A stretch of DNA of 64,000 bases, from contig CM042016.1 of assembly GCA_023525715.1 (NCBI GenBank), positions 61,479,882 through 61,543,881 of the forward strand. The letters are read 5' to 3'. Positions 29,891-40,863 of this stretch are shown piece after piece; positions within the stretch are counted from its first letter, which is position 1, and every line of letters begins with the position of its first letter. The notes under the pieces were generated by a model that ran no database searches, was not told where the DNA came from, and saw nothing but the letters and a program-made list of their open reading frames with translations. Made by a program: the position numbers and the translations under genes. The DNA comes from Cichorium intybus. Its lineage: Eukaryota; Streptophyta; Magnoliopsida; Asterales; Asteraceae.

Positions 29891-30992
29891 TGATAACGCT
29901 TAGTGATATCAAGTATTTTAGACGTTGTTGAGCCCTGTTCTTGATGAAATTATATCAGATATGTCTGGGTATTCTCACTTTTCGTGCCAGGACTTGTTTG
30001 GAGAAAAAGAATGGAAACAGGGACTAAAAGCGTGCAAAAGGAAGAAGTTTGGAAAGAATGAAAAATCAAGAGAACGCGTACGCGCGCCGCGGATTTTAGT
30101 TCTGCGCGACACGGGCTTAAGGCGGTGGAACACATTCAAATGACGAAAAAACGGGGATCAGATGAGTACGCGCGCCGCGGATTTCACTTTTGCGCGGCGC
30201 GGTCACGGGAAATTTGCAATTATAAATAGAGGCATTTCCAGCCGAAAACCCTAGCAAAGACCAGGTGTAAAATCGACCTTGAAGCTCTTTGACTCCTGGA
30301 TTTCGTTTCAGAAGGCTCTCAATTGGTATTTTATGTTTTGTGATTTAATTTCCTTTTGGTAGCAAGTAGTTTTTTGTAGCTAAAGTCTTTGGGAGTGACA
30401 ACCACTGACTTTGAGCACTTAGGTGTCTGATTTAGTAACATATGGTTACTGTTTGAATGTTTGGAATTCAGTTTGGGTGAATAAAATCATTTGGTTACAT
30501 TTAATGTTGGTATTTCGATGTTTTGGATGTTTTGTGTTTGGTTTTGGTTATTGAATTGTGTTTGGACCTTTTTGGGATTGTTTTTCTTAGCTGAAATCAG
30601 TAACTAATTGGATTAGTTGTAAGCATTAAACCTTGGCTATTAACTGTTCAGTAGAACTTTAGCTAGTGGCTAGTTTATGCTTTGCTTGGTTTTGCTAGTT
30701 TAGATGCCTTTGATTGCTTCTGATTCAGAGATGTACTTCTGATTTCAGAAAGTGACTAGGTTTATTTGAGCATAGCTTAGCTTGGCTTGAGTATATTTGA
30801 TCATTGCTTTCTGGTATTAGTGAGTAGGAAGATAGAAACCAGATCCTCCGACTGTAGCTGTGACACCACTAGTTGGTAATCTCTCATCTAGTCTAACCAC
30901 CAAGCTCCCGTGGATCGACCCTGACTACCGCTATACTAGTGTATGTTAGGTTTTTCTCTTATTTTTGACCGCACGACGACCAAGGCGTGTCA
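29891..30992 (+). repeat. Athila-2 3' LTR
   Basis: TGATAACGCTTAG to AAGGCGTGTCA, 1102 bp, the same length as the 5' copy with scattered substitutions. Many of these are C/T or G/A changes in the CpG-rich blocks (for example 24621-24658 versus 30078-30115). TATA box at 30221-30228. Confidence 0.95.
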
Positions 30993-31165
30993 AGTCGATA
31001 CTATAAGTCCTGAAAATTATAACCAGATTCTCGGTAAGAGAGCGTGATATTTGTGTATAGATCTATACGGGATTGACAACCCGCACCTGAGCTGCTAGCT
31101 ACAGCTAGACTGATGGGTCTAAGGTGACAAATGTCATAATAGTCCAACGCCTGAAGAACGTCGAA

Positions 31166-33366
31166 TGTAACGCCCCGGTTTTTCTCGGTACGTTATTTTT
31201 TTTAATTAATTAATTATGAGGCATTATATTAATTTAGTTAATTAAGGCATGATTAATTAAAATATTTGGGCTTATAATTATTCCCATCTTTTAATCATAT
31301 AATTAAGTCCTTGGGTTTATAGCCAAACCCAATTAAAGCTTAAATGGTCTTCTAGCCCAAAGGCTTTAGGGTTTAGCCCACTAATCTAATATATTAGGGT
31401 TCAAAAACCCTAATTCCTCCACTCCACACTCTCTTTCACGGCTCCCTCTCCCTCTCCTCCAACCAATAACTTTGCTCTTGTGTTCATCCCTAACTCCAAT
31501 CCTTGGTATGTTTGTAATTTTGATTGTTCTTCAATTCTATCATTTTATGTAGCATCTTATGTTGTTATTTTGATGTAGTAATCTCTCTACTTCTACCCTT
31601 TCTTTTAGATGTATGTATCTTAGTGTTAGATCTGAATACACCACCTCATTACATCATCATTGATGTACATATGAGTGTGAGTGTATGTGAAAGATCACTA
31701 CAAAACCCTAAATTGAAAATCATGATCTTAGGGTTTTGTACTTGGATTTATGATTAACTTCTTATAATTTTCATATGGCTAAATGAATCCCTGATGATAT
31801 CTAATCCTTTTTAGTATCACAATATTTATGGGGACTAAATAGGATGAGTTGGTACATCCTACAATGTATCCCAAAGAGAAAAGGGTGGATTGGCCAAGAT
31901 ATGTCATTAAAGGTTATGTTTCTGCTTCAATCAGATTCGGTAACCATTTTGTAAAAATCATATCTCGAGTTCTAGAACTCAAATGGACCCCATATCAGTG
32001 CCCAAAGTTCACAAATCGAGTTGGGTAACTTTATTAAAAGGCACCCTCGATAAAAAGGACTTTACCTATGGTAAACAACAGCTTCTCTGTTGTTGGGTCG
32101 GATCCGGGTCTGCTGTGATATGTCATTTTGTTTTTATCATTACTAGGGTTTGGGAAATGATCCTGAGTGATTCCAAATACCCACATGTACATTACATAGT
32201 TAATTTAATATCTGGAGAATATGGGTAGTTAATTCTCATTATAACTTGGTTAGAATGGACCCACACTCCAGGTCAATGGACAGTCACCAGCTCATGCTGA
32301 TTCTGTGATTGACCACCTTGTGATTTTTATATCTAGAGCTTTGGAAACCCTTTTTAATCGATTCCAACTCTGAGACTTTTATGTTTGTGTCTAATGTACC
32401 TCTGATGTTTGGTTGGGGCTAATTCCATCCACAGGTGGGGTAGAGTTGGCCAACACCACCTGACTGTCCGTCCAAAGACTGCAGTGACAAGTCTTTTTGT
32501 AAAATTCATATCTCTTACATCTTTTGGAGTTATGAGGAGTTCCTTATGGTTCTGGAAACCTAAGCCATTGTAGTTTCTTGCAAAAATTATTTAATCATAT
32601 ATTTATATTGTGAATTTTGGAGTAATTCAGTCCCAATCAGCAGGACTGTTTTAGAGTCCTTGCTGTGATTACTCCCTTCTCATTTCTTAGTTTCACAACT
32701 TCACTCTTCTAACCTTTAGTTCTATTTAGGTGAAGCCTTGAAGTTTGCACAAACTTGGTAGTCTTATATTGACTACTATCTGTTACTCACTCACTCAAGG
32801 TGAGTTCTCTCACACCGTTGTATTAGTGTTTATGTTTGCTAGATAACTCGTGTGTGATTGTTTAGATATAATATTTAAATCATGCTATATTATTGTTATA
32901 AAATCATACATGTGCACTGTACTGTTTATGAGGTGCGGGGATCGGGGCCAAAGGATACGGGATTTACCCGGTGCGGCTCAAACCTACAAGTCCTCCCTAT
33001 TAATATAAGCATTGATTTGTTCCTTGCTTATTAGTGTAATTATAATTGGAATTGGATTTGAATTAGTAAATGTGAATATTGATATGATGTCTGTGTTTGA
33101 ATTCACTAAGCTTTATGCTTACGGTTCTCCCTAACATTTTCAGTTATTAAGATTAAAGAGGCTGAGGCGTGACTTGGAGCACCGGGATACCACTACTAGA
33201 AGAATTTCCATTTTGGGACATTATTATTATTTTGCTTCCGCACATTATTATGTTTATTTCGTCATAATTTGGTTTTGTGATACTTATCTTTTGTAAACTC
33301 ATAGCTTCTTAAATAAAAGTTGTTTTAAAAAGTTCAAATATTTTGTGAAAATTTTTGGGTGTGAAA
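31166..33366 (+). repeat. Solo LTR B (gypsy type, 2.2 kb) inside LTR A
   Basis: It begins TGTAACGCCCCGG and ends GGGTGTGAAA (terminal TGTGACA decayed to TGTGAAA). Perfect 5-bp duplications TCGAA lie at 31161-31165 and 33367-33371. The sister LTR A' (45175-45200) reads straight across this point, which confirms the insertion. No ORF over 81 codons and no primer site were seen. A pyrimidine-rich stretch near 31420-31480 could be a leader. It is a different family from LTR A and from G1. Confidence 0.88.
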
Positions 33367-34257
33367 TCGAAGCAGGCCTACATGGTCACAGTATGGTTAT
33401 AGGGCGTCTCGCATGAGAAATAAACTTTATAAATTGCTTACGTAGAAATATACATTTTCAATGCCTTTATACTACAAACTATGCTATAAATTTTAGTCTT
33501 TGGGTTTTGTAAGACTTGGATACATTCATAAGAAAATATTGGATTTTCTTGGATTACAATACTACCTTTTACAAGGAAAGAGACTCCTCATACAAGTTTT
33601 ATGGTATTAAAACTACATTTTAACAAGTTACAACTATAAGTATGGTTTTTACTTATACACACTGGTTCTATGGAAATTAAAACTACGTTTTATCAATTAT
33701 ATAAATATAAGTATGGTTTACTTATACATATGAGTTTTACAGGATTAAATCTACGGTTGTTCTACGAGTAAACATCTATTTACGCTGTTTCATACAAGAA
33801 TAAAACTACGTAATACTATTTTCAAGTATAGAAATACTTATACATTCTCGGTCTTTGGGTTTTAAGACTACGACTCATTTATTAGAAAATATTGGATTTT
33901 CTGGTTTCAAATACTTCCCTTTTCCAAGGAAAAATGATTATGGATTTTCTCATACAAAAATCTTATGAACTCACCAACGTAATGTTGACACTCTTTCAAA
34001 CTACCTGTATTCTCAGGAAATTGATAAGGTAACTACAACCTTTGACGATGGGTCGCTATGGCGTCATACTATGTATTTTGATATCATATTGTAATTGTAT
34101 TTAAAACATACAATCTTTTGAACTCTTGTAACATTTACAATTATGTATATGATGGATGTGTTTGCTTTGATCACTATTGTACAAACATTGTTGTGATACT
34201 GTTCATGAAGTCATCCACCCTCAGACGTTTCCGCCATCGTGGTTTGGGGGTGTGACA

Positions 34258-34746
34258 TGCTTCCACTAAGGTTCTGTTTCTTCTTTCTACTACACCGTTT
34301 TGTTGAGGTGTATATGGTGCTGAGAAGTTGTGCTCTATCCCTTTGGATGCTAGAAATTCTTCAATTTGCCCATTGTTGAACTCAGTTCCATGATCACTTC
34401 AGATTCTTCTTACTGGTAGTTGAATTTTGAGCTCGATTGATGTAATGAAGTTTCTGAGCTCCAGAAAGGTATTTGATTTTAATCTTAAAAACAATACCCA
34501 GGTGAATCGGGAGTAATCGTCCACCATAACCAGGATATATTTCTTATGATTCAGACTAGCAACTATTGATGTACCACAGAGGTCCATGTGGAGAAGTTCT
34601 AACGGATGAGTAATGCACGAGTCGGTGATTGATTTGTGAGGTTTCTTCTTCTGCTTGCCTAATGCACATGCTGCACATAAGTTTTCGTTGTCAAACTTCA
34701 GAAGTGGCATTCCTCTAACAATTTGTCCTGTTACCAACTGCTTCAT
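34258..34746 (-). pseudogene. Copia-1 integrase, N-terminal and core parts
   Basis: Minus strand. The zinc region (ENLCAACALGKQKKKPH) is followed by the core with the first Asp in LLHMDLCGTS and VDDYSRFTWVLFL. A TGA at 34399-34401 (one C-to-T from CGA) interrupts just before SDHGTEFNNGQ, which holds the second Asp. The catalytic Glu is in VVERRNRTL, close to the LTR A junction. Integrase continues at 22366 on the other side of LTR A. Confidence 0.88.
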
Positions 34747-35170
34747 ATATCAGAAGTTGAGATGAGCTGGTTTCCGATGCCATAATCAGCTGACTTCAGA
34801 ATGAGCTTTAGATAATAAACATAATTTTGGTTTTCCGAGAAACATAGAGATGTCCAATGGAAACATGTTGAGTTGTCTTGGAGATCTTACTAGAGACCGG
34901 TACTGACCAGTTGACCTACACTTATGAGATTGTGTTTTAGTCCGAGAACATAGGCAACCTTCTAAATGGTGAAATTTCCGTTTGTTAGTAAACCATAGTC
35001 TTTGGTGATGCCGTTTGCGTCGTTTCTGAATGTGACGTATCCTCCAAAACTGACTTCTCGGTAGTCTCTTAGAAACTCCAATCTCTCGGTCATGTGCATT
35101 GAGCAGGCGCTGTCAATTAGTCATTCGTCGTCCTGCTCTTCCGTACTAAGTGCCTGAAAGATTAGACAGT
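34747..35170 (-). pseudogene. Copia-1 protease region
   Basis: Minus-strand reading with several stops. At about 35108 the motif is LIDSACSMHMTERL. The family active site is normally D-S/T-G, and here the Gly is Ala. The next segment (VTFRNDANG, then NLISVGQL) matches the usual protease and pre-integrase order. A TGA just before the active site replaces the usual Trp. This protease is dead. Confidence 0.75.
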
Positions 35171-35294
35171 TAATTTGGGCACCCAAACTTGTTTGGTCCC
35201 ATTTGTTTTATTGATATGGAAGATTTGTTTTTAACTATTGGTTTGATAGGAGTTTCAGTTTCAGAAAATGAGTTTGGTTCAGAAGTGGATGATT

Positions 35295-36824
35295 TTACAA
35301 CCCATTTTTGAACAAATTTTTTTGAGGGTTTCCGAGAATATATTGTTTTGGATGTTTAAAGATTTTTGGATTGGTAATAATGACTGTTTTAGAATGATGA
35401 TTGCAACAATGACAGCAAGTATTATTTCGTTGTCGGTTCAGAATTTTATGAGTAGTTTGAGAACGATTATAGTTCTGAATCTTGGTTCCGATAATGCTTG
35501 GACTTTGCTTGTTGCTTCTCACGATACCGGAAAATGACACTTTTGGTTTCAAGGACTCATTCATAGGTTGCTTAGAAGTTGCAGGACTGTTTTGAACTAT
35601 TGTTGAATTTCTTGTTAATTTTGGAAATTCTGAGTTGTAATCTGCGTTTCTGACATTTTGAAAATACTGAATGGGTTTGATATTTGGAGTCGGAAGTAAT
35701 CCCTTGTGGATATACTTTCGGAATGTGGAAGGAGTAGATTTCCGAGTATGACTTGGAGTGATGAAAGTTGAATTAACTTCTGGCTTTTTCTGAGTGTAGA
35801 AACAATTTCTATGTTCAAATCTTGCATCAGATCGAGGTGATCGGAGATCTTTTCTGTTTAGGGTTGGTTTTACTCCATTTTTGGTTAGATTCTTTCCTTT
35901 TCCTTTTTGAAAAATTTCTCTTGGGGAAGAGTCAGATAAAGAATCATTTAAAGAGTCTCTCTCTTCATGATTGACTTTAAGTTTTTCGAGCGAAATTTTG
36001 ATCGGATCATTTGAAAAATTATTTTGTAATGTATCTACGTATGACTTTGTTTCAGAACACGATGGTTCGGAAGTCATGTTGGATATGTTAGCAACATTAG
36101 GGTTTCTGATTATAATTTTGTTAAAATTGTTTTTAATGATAATACTGCCTGGAGATTTCTCCATTTCAATTTCTTCATCAACCTTTTCTTTATTCGAATT
36201 TTCCAAGCTTTTAGGACATGGATTGCATTCTTCAGTAACACAGTTACTTTGCAAATTTTCTGAGAAAGAGTGTTGCTGAGAACTTGATGATGGATAGTTT
36301 GTGATCGTGGTCATGTGTCTAGGCATGAATGGGACTGAAGCTATAGACAATTTACTGCTTTCGGCAGCGTCTGCTTCTGAGAGATATGAGAAAGGAATGT
36401 TAACTCCTTCTTTTGACTCAGAAATGGCGTTTTCTGATTCATTGGCAGGAATTTTAGCAAAGTTCTTGGTTGTGTCCTCATCGTGTTTATTATCATATTC
36501 ATTTGAAGGATACTGAAAGAATGGACTTTGTTTGTTGTATATAGGATAGTTTTTATTTGTGGTTTTTCTTGCCCATCCCCAGTTAAAAGTGTTTTCTGAA
36601 GAACTAGTGTTAGCAGGAGATTTGAAAACTTCAGTTGCATGATACAACTGATCTACTAATTTGTTTAGCCTTACATTATCTCTTCGGGCTAAATCCCTTT
36701 GCGATGTTAAAAGCTGATTTGAATTTTCTAACAAAGTCCTAGAAGTCTGTTTGATCTTCAAATCAGCAGTAAGTTTATCACAAAATAGTTTCTTATCCTC
36801 TAGCCTATTCTTCAATTTTATCAC
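35295..36824 (-). pseudogene. Copia-1 gag-pol middle segment, coiled coil plus low complexity
   Basis: An open piece of 509 residues on the minus strand. The N-terminal 60 residues form a clear coiled coil (MIKLKNRLEDKKLFCDKL onward). The rest is Asn/Ser-rich with no domain I recognise, ending in a Cys/His cluster (NTCCHCCNHHSK). It lies between the zinc knuckle (37270) and the protease (35108), where SIRE-type elements have a long variable segment. It is a fragment of the gag-pol frame and not a separate gene. Confidence 0.7.
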
Positions 36825-36935
36825 TTCGTCATACCCATCATTCCTTTCTTCCAGAACCCGCTGATATGCAGCTAAGGCATCTGCACAAGTGTTAGATATT
36901 TTTTCTAGAGCAGGTTCTAGATTATTAAAGTAAAT

Positions 36936-37933
36936 CTAATGTGTATGAAGCATGTTACGTATCTGTTCAATGATACTCACTCCTTTGCCAGATTTGTGGT
37001 TGACCATAAAGGCATGGTACTTTGGTATGTAGGATGATGAGGATTCAGCAGTATATTTAGGATGTTTGGAGCTTGCTAACCCTAGGATTGAAGTTTCTTG
37101 GTTTGCTTGTACCATCATGCATTCTTCGAACCCCTTTCCTCTTTTTCGCTTGTTCTCAAAATGCTCATCATCATCTTCGGAAGACCAGATCTCAACGTTT
37201 CCGGATGCGACAAATGCTTTGACTTTTTCTTCTTCTTTTACCTTCGGATAGTTCCTCGGAGCTCTACAGTGAGCACCATAGTGCCATAGACCTCCGCAGT
37301 TGTGACATTTGATTACTTCTAATTCCTTCATTTTAGGAGTGTGTGCTTGATTAGTGCTGACAGCTGGGGCTGCCTTTGGTTTCTCGTGCTGCTGCTCTTC
37401 TGGTTTCGGATAGTAACGATTTTGACCAGATTGTTGATGTCCTTTCTGATAGTTGTTTCTGGGTTGATATTCTGCATTTTGGTTAGAGGGACGGAAGTTC
37501 TTCTTTGGACTAGAGTAGGATGGTATTCTGTTGAACTTCTAACTAATCATAGCAATCTGGTGTTGGTAGGCAGCTTCTTCAACTTCATCATATTCAGAGT
37601 AGTATGATTCAGTAGTTTGTACTAGAGCTAGAAGTGCAAGGGTTGGAGTCTTAGATTGAATGGAGGGTTGCGAGGTTAGAGATGATTGGTATTGTACTGT
37701 CGGCGTTTGATAGTGTGAAGGATAAGAGATTTGTGGTTGAGAGGGGTGGTATGAAGGTATAGGATTTGGTTGCTGAGTTTGTGGTGAATTTTTAATAGGA
37801 ACAATCTGAGGTGAAGAGGTGTTAGGGTTGATTTGCAGCTGAGTTGCTTGCTGATACTGTACCAGATGTTGAGGAGTTTGCCCATCGTCGTATAGGTATG
37901 CTCAGCAACTAAAGCCAGAGGTCCACCAAGTTG
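36936..37933 (-). pseudogene. Copia-1 gag C-terminus with zinc knuckle
   Basis: Minus strand. 37933-37540 codes in a shifted frame for a Gln/Pro/Thr-rich segment. At about 37300 lies a complete CCHC knuckle, CHNCGGLWHYGAHC (C-x2-C-x4-H-x4-C). An acidic segment follows (WSSEDDDEHFENKRKRGKG), then a stop at 36936. At least one stop (TAG at 37934-37936, from CAG) and one frameshift separate it from the gag N-terminus. Confidence 0.8.
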
Positions 37934-38623
37934 CTATTGTTGTTGATTGCCTTTTATATCTTGTTCTTGCCCAATGAGATTGTTGTATAATCGGTACATG
38001 TTGAAAGTTTTTAACTTTCCTGAGTCTTGAAGAATCATTTTGACAAGCACCCAGTCGTTTCCAAGTCCTTCAAGAAATCGGAGATTGATTTCCTGATTGG
38101 TTCTTTCTGCTCCTGAACTTAGGAGTCTCGTGACAATTATAGAGAACCGGGTGAATGCCTGTCTTAGTGATTCTCCTGCAAATGTTGAGAAGTGGGTGTA
38201 TTCTGAGAGACTTAACACCAGTTTTTGATCTTTTGCTTCCTCCGTTCCTAAGAACATGTTTTGTAAGAGAACCCAAATCCGTTGGGCTGTTGTACAGTTT
38301 TGTATGAGATCAAAGAGTTCCGGAGGGATTCCACATTGGATTTCGGTGAAAGCAATTTGGTCGTTATCCATTTTCTCAATATCCAGGAGAGTTAACCATG
38401 GTTGAGAAGTACCACCTAGAGCCACTTTGGTAGTGTCGGGTCTAGGGGTGTAAATTGGAACATGAGGTCCTTCCTCAACAGAACGCCAGATATCTTTTCC
38501 CTTGGTTTTGAGATAGTTGTGCATACGAGATGCCCAACCATTATACTCAGTAGGAATGAGTATAGGAGCTCGATTGGAGCCTCCGACACTGTTAGCCACA
38601 TTTAGAGAGTAGTTCATGTGCAT
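37934..38623 (-). pseudogene. gag: Copia-1 gag, N-terminal half
   Basis: Open on the minus strand from ATG 38623 (MHMNYSLNVANSVGG), 229 residues. It holds the copia-type capsid core: LIPTEYNGWASRMHNYLKTK (the usual L-x-G-x-N-Y-x-x-W region), PPELFDLIQNCTTAQRIWVL, then LRQAFTRFSIIVTRLLSSG and LRFLEGLGNDW. It ends early at TAG 37934-37936 in a Gln run. The start lies about 170 bases after the primer site, as expected. Confidence 0.88.
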
Positions 38624-38790
38624 TTTGGAAACTATGAAGAAATGATTCCGAACTGTTTTGAAATGAAAGAGAGAGTTTTAAGAGTTTGAGCTATAATAGC
38701 ATGCAGTGATCCACATAGGATTCTAAGGTTGTTGCTACAGCCAGGGTTTTGAGCAAACTAGGCAATTAGAACCTTATGGACAACTATTCA

Positions 38791-38803
38791 GGCTCTGATA
38801 CCT
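38791..38803 (-). promoter_or_regulatory. Copia-1 primer binding site (tRNA-iMet)
   Basis: The minus strand reads AGGTATCAGAGCC two or three bases after the 5' LTR. It complements the 3' end of initiator tRNA-Met (canonical TGGTATCAGAGCC), with only the first base differing. Confidence 0.88.
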
Positions 38804-38805
38804 AT

Positions 38806-39878
38806 TGTTGTCGCCAAATATTCTAAGTAAGTGCGGAAAATAAGATTGTAAAAAGTAAAGATCCGAAATTGGGAAGTTTCGGAGGTGGACAAGTCCGAAG
38901 ACTTGAGATGGATGCAGAATTATAATAAAGAGGTAATACTTAGAATAGATCTTTAATAGCTCAACAATAAACAATATGATTTAACAGTTATATAACTTGG
39001 ACATGTAAAGACATAGAAATAAGAGTGCTAGAATTGTAAGGATAAGAGAAATGCATATAAGAACACGAGAGTTGATGGAATGAGAGATTGTATTGATAAA
39101 TGTGAAAGTGTTACATAAGATCTCTCAAACTCATAAGGACTGAAGATAGATATGGTCTCCCTTTTATAAAATAAGGGAGGACTATCGGACAAAGACCTAA
39201 GGACTGAAGAGGAGACAACACGTCTCTCTTCAGTCAGATAATAAAGGTGAAACTAATATAATAATACAATGTCAGACTAGGGTGGCTTGTCTATAATATA
39301 ATAGTATTCTAAGTACAACAGACATGCTTCTAGAGGGCCACGCCTGATCTAGTCTAATCATATCCTATGCGTTGAAGTGCTTATCATTTACCTTATCTTC
39401 CAAATGTTCTTCTGATCTTCGGTCTTCTTTGTTGAATGATTAAGTATGATATTTCCTTTGAGTTGTTTATATTGATAGTTCGAAATCCTGAGTGGATTTC
39501 GGAGTCCTGGCAGTTCTGAATCAGAGTATCTTGGAAATATGGTTTTGTTTGTCTTGATCTTCTGAGTTAGTTCGGAGTATAGTCTTCCGAGCTCTTTCTT
39601 CTGAGCAGTGTACTTTCTGATCTTGAGATTCTTTGGAGTTCCGAAATCCATGACTGGATTTCAGATGATTACAAGATTATCAGAACACAACTTATCCGAG
39701 ATATTAGTTAAGAATATAAGGCGTATTTTAAATATCAGACAGAAGATATAACCATTTGTTAATTCCTTAAAACATTCATATGAAAGCACTAACATTCCAT
39801 CAAAGTAAATAGTTTGATATTACAATCCTAACACATCAAATGACGAGTTGGTGAACGAGTTGACTTTTAGCACTAACA
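38806..39878 (-). repeat. Copia-1 5' LTR
   Basis: Plus-strand bounds TGTTGTCGCC and AGCACTAACA. It matches 11979-13040 throughout, with a small extra segment near 39183. The primer site adjoins it on the left, which fixes this copy as the 5' LTR. Confidence 0.92.
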
Positions 39879-40863
39879 CTCTACATGGTACTCGACTATG
39901 TTATAGGAGTTCCTTGTATTGTCATTGAAGACAGAAGAATAAGCCTTTGAGTGCGGATTTATCTTTGTTTTGGCACTCTATCATTTATCTCTTTGCTTGT
40001 TTGTTGTCTTTGTTTCCTTTGAAAATTGATTTTGTTCTTTTCTCTTAAGTTTTTCAATATTTATTGTTGAAACATATTTTTCAATTTTGGAGTTTCTTAT
40101 CCGAAGAGTTGAAAATATCTCCATTGGTGGCCTTTTTATGGTGATTTTAAAATGTTTGAGCAATCCTTTGTGTTTGAGAAACTTCATGTAGTTCAATTTT
40201 GAAACAAGAGTGAAAGAAAATTTTAATTTACTTATTAGTCAATGCCGGTATCACTCATGAAGAAAACATCGGAACATTTGGTTTATCCTGAGTAGTTTGT
40301 GAACTACTTATTTAATTTGACAGTAAAGCGAGTTAAGTTCAACAGGGAGCCTAGAGATAAACACGATGTTATGGATATATAAATTACACAAGGCTTTGTA
40401 TTGTAAAATAGCCTTAACCTCACTCGGAAGTCTGTTTTCTTACCATTGTTTCAATGCGATTCCCAAATACCTTTTAGTGCTATAAGGTATGATTATTAGA
40501 ACCTAAAATCAATGTTTTGTCCTTTAATCAGATTATTCATGTAAGAAGGTCAGATTTTGTCATTTATGCATAAAAAAATTGAGAATTGAACTTATGAAAC
40601 TTTGTGATTTGTCTTTTTTTGTAATGAAAACTTTTTGAGTAAGAGTTTTTCTCCTTTTTTCTGAAGACATTTGATATTTCAGTGAATTTTAATATTTATG
40701 GAATTTTATTGACTGAAATGTTTGTTCCGATGGACTCCAAAGGTTCAGAGTTCTTCGGGGTGAACAATTTCTTATTTTGTAATCGAAAAGAATAAGGAAG
40801 GAAAAGCAAATCTAAGGTTTATGTGAGAGTAGATCCATTAATTATGCCCAGTCCTCGAACTAT
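39879..40863 (-). other. Copia-2 spacer between pol and extra ORF, right part
   Basis: No supported gene. It starts CTCTACATGGTACTCGAC, matching Copia-3 at 53978-53997, then runs as AT-rich sequence to the end of Copia-2 RNase H. Its continuation is at 11978. Confidence 0.7.

Larger units (their letters stand above)
24434..30992 (+). mobile_element. Athila-2: complete non-autonomous Athila element inside LTR A
   Basis: Two LTRs of equal length (1102 bp) flank an internal region of 4.4 kb. It holds a degenerate tRNA-Asp primer site, an acidic ORF, the conserved double hairpin, an intron-like spacer, an env-like ORF, the 3' block and a polypurine tract. No gag, protease, RT or integrase is present. 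The target duplication is AGTAC (24429-24433) and AGTCG (30993-30997). LTR A' preserves the uninterrupted sequence, reading AAGTACATACTATAAG in the same sense. With closely matching LTRs and both ORFs open, this copy looks younger than Athila-1 and Athila-3. Confidence 0.92.
22367..34257 (+). repeat. Solo LTR A (Ty3/gypsy type), about 3.1 kb net, split by two later insertions
   Basis: It starts TGTGACAACT and ends GGGGGTGTGACA. The flanks are CGCTT (22362-22366) and TGCTT (34258-34262), a 5-bp target duplication differing by one C/T. The interrupted integrase of Copia-1 resumes directly outside. The body is 22367-24433, then 30998-31165, then 33372-34257. The inverted sister A' (44300-47280) has the same ends and a perfect duplication. 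A TATA box at 23537 supports the orientation. No internal genes, primer site or second LTR are seen, so a solo LTR left by recombination is the best reading. Confidence 0.85.
11979..39878 (-). mobile_element. Copia-1: SIRE-like Ty1/copia element with both LTRs, carrying nested insertions
   Basis: On the minus strand the order is 5' LTR (38806-39878), tRNA-iMet primer site, gag, zinc knuckle, coiled-coil and low-complexity segment, protease, integrase, RT and RNase H, a 2.5 kb spacer with antisense Agenet ORFs, a long extra ORF, polypurine tract and 3' LTR (11979-13040). Integrase is split by solo LTR A (22367-34257). Flanks share CTCT(A): 11976-11979 on the left and CTCTA at 39879 on the right, and one base of the left boundary is ambiguous. 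The Copia-3 sequence at 53970-53990 shows the uninterrupted target. Without the insertions the element would be about 16 kb, long for a copia element but in line with the extra-ORF type. Confidence 0.9.

Noticed and set aside
31524..31757. A 77-codon hydrophobic ORF in solo LTR B
   Set aside because: It is AT-rich random frame in an LTR leader, with no motif and no second copy to compare.
22367..34257. LTR A as a DNA transposon or large MITE, because its ends look partly inverted (TGTGACA / TGTGACA)
   Set aside because: The ends are TG...CA, the target duplications are 5 bp, there is an LTR-type TATA box and no transposase. A solo LTR fits better.
35268..36516. Plus-strand open frames opposite the Copia-1 gag-pol middle segment
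   Set aside because: They overlap a longer minus-strand frame that fits the element's gene order, and show no recognisable domain.
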